Shown here in pieces: positions 62,112 through 64,000 of a DNA stretch of 64,000 nucleotides. The position numbers and the translations under genes were made by a program. The stretch is taken from NCBI RefSeq assembly GCF_042651485.1, contig NZ_JBHSDH010000013.1:868001-932000 (forward strand), read 5' to 3'. Position 1 is the first letter of the stretch. Each line of letters begins with the position of its first letter. Below the pieces are notes generated by a model that made no database searches, was not told the DNA's origin, and saw nothing but the letters and a program-made list of their open reading frames with translations. The DNA is from Sphingorhabdus_B arenilitoris. Lineage in GTDB: Bacteria; Pseudomonadota; Alphaproteobacteria; Sphingomonadales; Sphingomonadaceae.

Positions 62112-63932
62112 ATGAGGGATTATTTAAAACGAACACTATTGGGTTGCACCGCCATCTGGGCGGTCCTGCCGCAGGTGGCCGAAGCAGATGAAGCCGACAG
62201 ACGGCAAGCTTTATTCGGCGACCTGCATGTGCATACTCAATATAGTTTTGACGCCTATATCTTTGGGGTCCGGCGCACGCCAGACGATGCCTATCGCTAT
62301 GCGCTGGGCGAAAAGCTGCGCCATGCGGGCGGTTATGATATCCAGCTGAAAGGCGGCCCGCTTGATTTTTATGCGGTAACCGATCACGCCGAATATATCG
62401 GTATATTACCGGCAATGAATGACCCGGCGAGCCCGATGTCAAAACTTCCCTATGCAGCGGATATGTTTTCCAATTCGGCGGATAAAATCCTGGCCGCCTT
62501 CAGCCGCGTCACGCGCAGCATGTGGAGCAGCGAACCGGCAGCTGAGTTGAATAATGAAGGCATAATGAAATCGAGCTGGCAAGAGATACAGGCCGCTGCC
62601 GACCGATATTATCGGCCAGGACAATTCACTACATTTATCGGTTTTGAATATACATCCGCGCCCAATAACGCCAATCTTCACCGGGTGGTTCTGTTCCGGG
62701 GAAAGCGGGTGCCTGACCTGCCGTTTTCCACCTTTAACTCGCCTAATCCAGAAAAGCTGTGGGCATGGCTCGATGATAATCGCGGCAATGGGATTGAGGG
62801 GCTTGCTATCCCGCATAACAGCAATGTGTCCGATGGCCGGATGTTTGAAACCACCAATTATGCGGGCGATCCGATCACGGCGGAATATGCGATGACACGG
62901 ATGCGCAATGAACCGATTGTCGAAATGAGCCAAGTGAAAGGCACGTCCGATACGCATCCGGCATTATCGCCAAATGATGAATGGGCCAATTTCGAGCTTT
63001 ATGAAACGCTTTTAGGCACGGCCATAACCGGCAAAACTAGCGGAAGCTATGTCCGTCAAGCATTGCAACGCGGGCTTGAAATCGAACAGAAAACTGGCGT
63101 TAACCCTTATAAATTCGGCCTGATCGGATCGTCGGACACGCATAATGCCGGGGGCCCGGTTGAAGAAGACGAATATTTCGGCAAGACTGGACTGATCGAT
63201 GGCTCGCCTGAAACGCGGCGCGTTTATGAATCGGCAAATGATGCCACGTTAAAAGGACCAGCCGCCACGCCTTTTTATGAATGGAGCGCCGCCGGACTTA
63301 CTGGCGTTTGGGCCGAACGCAACAACCGGGAAGATATTTATGCCGCTTTCCGCCGGAAAGAGACATTTGCAACATCCGGGCCGCGCATCAAAGTCCGGCT
63401 ATTTGCAGGCTATGGCTATCCAAATGACATTTTTGGTCGGCCCGATTTTGCGGCGCTCGCGTATAAAAATGGTGTACCGATGGGCGGCGATCTGAAATTA
63501 TCAGATAAAGGCGCGCCAACCTTTCTGGCGCAAGCGATAAAAGATCCCAACAGCGCCGGGGTTGAACGATTGCAGATTATCCGCGGATGGGTTGAAAATG
63601 GTGTGTTAAAAGAACGCGTTTTTGACATTGCCTGCGCAGCCGGTGCGCCAGGACCAAAAAACAACCGCTGTCAAACCACCAAAGCATCCATCGACGCCAG
63701 CAACTGCCTGATCGACAAATCGGACGGCGCAGCAGAGTTAAAGGTTAATTGGCGCGATCCGGATTTTAGCTCGAAACGCCGCGCTTTTTATTATGTAAGG
63801 GTTATCGAACGCCCGACTTGCCGCTGGTCCACTTGGGAAGCAAACCGGCTCGGCAAACGGCCACGCCCCGGCCTTCCGCTGACGATACAGGAACGGGCCT
63901 GGAGCTCGCCAATTTGGATTGGAGCATCATAG
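62112..63932 (+). CDS. DUF3604 domain-containing secreted protein
   Basis: A 606-residue protein with a signal peptide (ending AEADEA) and the DUF3604 pattern: FGDLHVHTQYSFDAYIFG, YAVTDHAEYIG, FIGFEYTSAP and GLIGSSDTHNAGG. The His/Asp clusters resemble a PHP-type metallohydrolase site. AGAAGGAG before the ATG at 62112 fixes the start; the frame opens at 62064. Enzymatic role is not established. A lipoprotein gene begins two bases later. Confidence 0.9.
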   Translation: MRDYLKRTLLGCTAIWAVLPQVAEADEADRRQALFGDLHVHTQYSFDAYIFGVRRTPDDAYRYALGEKLRHAGGYDIQLKGGPLDFYAVTDHAEYIGILPAMNDPASPMSKLPYAADMFSNSADKILAAFSRVTRSMWSSEPAAELNNEGIMKSSWQEIQAAADRYYRPGQFTTFIGFEYTSAPNNANLHRVVLFRGKRVPDLPFSTFNSPNPEKLWAWLDDNRGNGIEGLAIPHNSNVSDGRMFETTNYAGDPITAEYAMTRMRNEPIVEMSQVKGTSDTHPALSPNDEWANFELYETLLGTAITGKTSGSYVRQALQRGLEIEQKTGVNPYKFGLIGSSDTHNAGGPVEEDEYFGKTGLIDGSPETRRVYESANDATLKGPAATPFYEWSAAGLTGVWAERNNREDIYAAFRRKETFATSGPRIKVRLFAGYGYPNDIFGRPDFAALAYKNGVPMGGDLKLSDKGAPTFLAQAIKDPNSAGVERLQIIRGWVENGVLKERVFDIACAAGAPGPKNNRCQTTKASIDASNCLIDKSDGAAELKVNWRDPDFSSKRRAFYYVRVIERPTCRWSTWEANRLGKRPRPGLPLTIQERAWSSPIWIGAS

Positions 63933-63933
63933 C

Positions 63934-64000
63934 ATGACACAAACGCATAAATATCTGGCGATCAGCATATTGGCGCTAGCAGCGGCAGGCTGTAGCAAAA
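63934..64000 (+). CDS. lipoprotein, 3' truncated by window edge
   Basis: Starts one base after the DUF3604 stop with ATG 63934. The 22 visible residues are a lipoprotein signal, ending in the lipobox LAAAGC followed by Ser-Lys. Probably co-transcribed with the DUF3604 gene. Nothing can be said of its function. Confidence 0.75.
   Translation, partial: MTQTHKYLAISILALAAAGCSK

Noticed and set aside
1..64000. CRISPR arrays, insertion sequences, prophage or rRNA genes
   Set aside because: I found no regularly spaced repeats, transposase, phage structural gene or rRNA segment in the window.

Overview
The window looks like a chromosomal segment of a sphingomonad (Alphaproteobacteria, order Sphingomonadales; a relative of Sphingorhabdus, Parasphingorhabdus or Sphingopyxis is my best guess). 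The reasons are four large TonB-dependent receptors with the IVVTA/IVVTG-type N-terminus usual in this group, a short RNase E/G in an infA-maf-rng-yacG-tRNA-Phe block, a miaB-phoH-ybeY-corC block behind a PlsC-type acyltransferase, and the BolA / J-domain / CobS neighbourhood. The species call is inference; no rRNA is present.

Layout. 1-4383: acyltransferase end, miaB, phoH-like, ybeY, corC (tRNA modification, ribosome maturation, envelope). 4384-7457: an AT-rich foreign-looking insert with a hairpin-forming repeat, two small lipoproteins, one calcium-binding protein with a FrpC-like self-processing module, and a second short fragment carrying a near-identical copy of its C-terminal linker. 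7518-15634: mixed housekeeping (MOSC, glycosyltransferase, rarA, serine hydrolase, quinone reductase, mechanosensitive channel, tRNA-Thr). 15648-27060: VWA protein, a decayed gene fragment, a phosphotransferase, two TonB receptors and the infA operon. 27088-34891: cupin/JmjC plus FemAB-like acetyltransferase, proton pyrophosphatase, and the hisG-hisD-nusB-thiL operon. 34931-44421: DUF2332, epoxide-hydrolase-like enzyme, pirin, DUF2442/DUF4160 pair, BolA, J-domain protein, a GST/VOC/DUF1428 operon and cobS.

44446-54616 is a GntR-controlled catabolic island: TonB receptor, GntR/FadR-type regulator, HMG-CoA-lyase-like enzyme, hydantoinase/oxoprolinase A and B subunits, class III CoA-transferase and an N-carbamoylsarcosine-amidase-like hydrolase. 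The enzyme genes are tightly coupled, and a TTGTATACAA palindrome occurs both upstream of the regulator and just ahead of the lyase gene. The substrate is unknown; an imported lactam, hydantoin or similar cyclic amide is the best inference.

54670-61837 is a sucrose-utilisation locus built like a Xanthomonas sux locus but with a GH68 fructosyl hydrolase: LacI regulator, ROK fructokinase, GH68 enzyme without signal peptide, TonB receptor and a divergent MFS sugar transporter, with two mirror-image LacI-type operators in the divergent promoter. The window closes with tRNA-Thr(CGT), a DUF3604 protein and the start of a lipoprotein gene.

The strongest candidate for something undescribed is the 4780-7457 insert: overlapping genes for lipoproteins and an SPM/calcium-binding protein in the same order as meningococcal frpD-frpC, with a 117-bp duplicated linker that could serve for module exchange. 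The second is the GntR-controlled cyclic-amide/CoA island.
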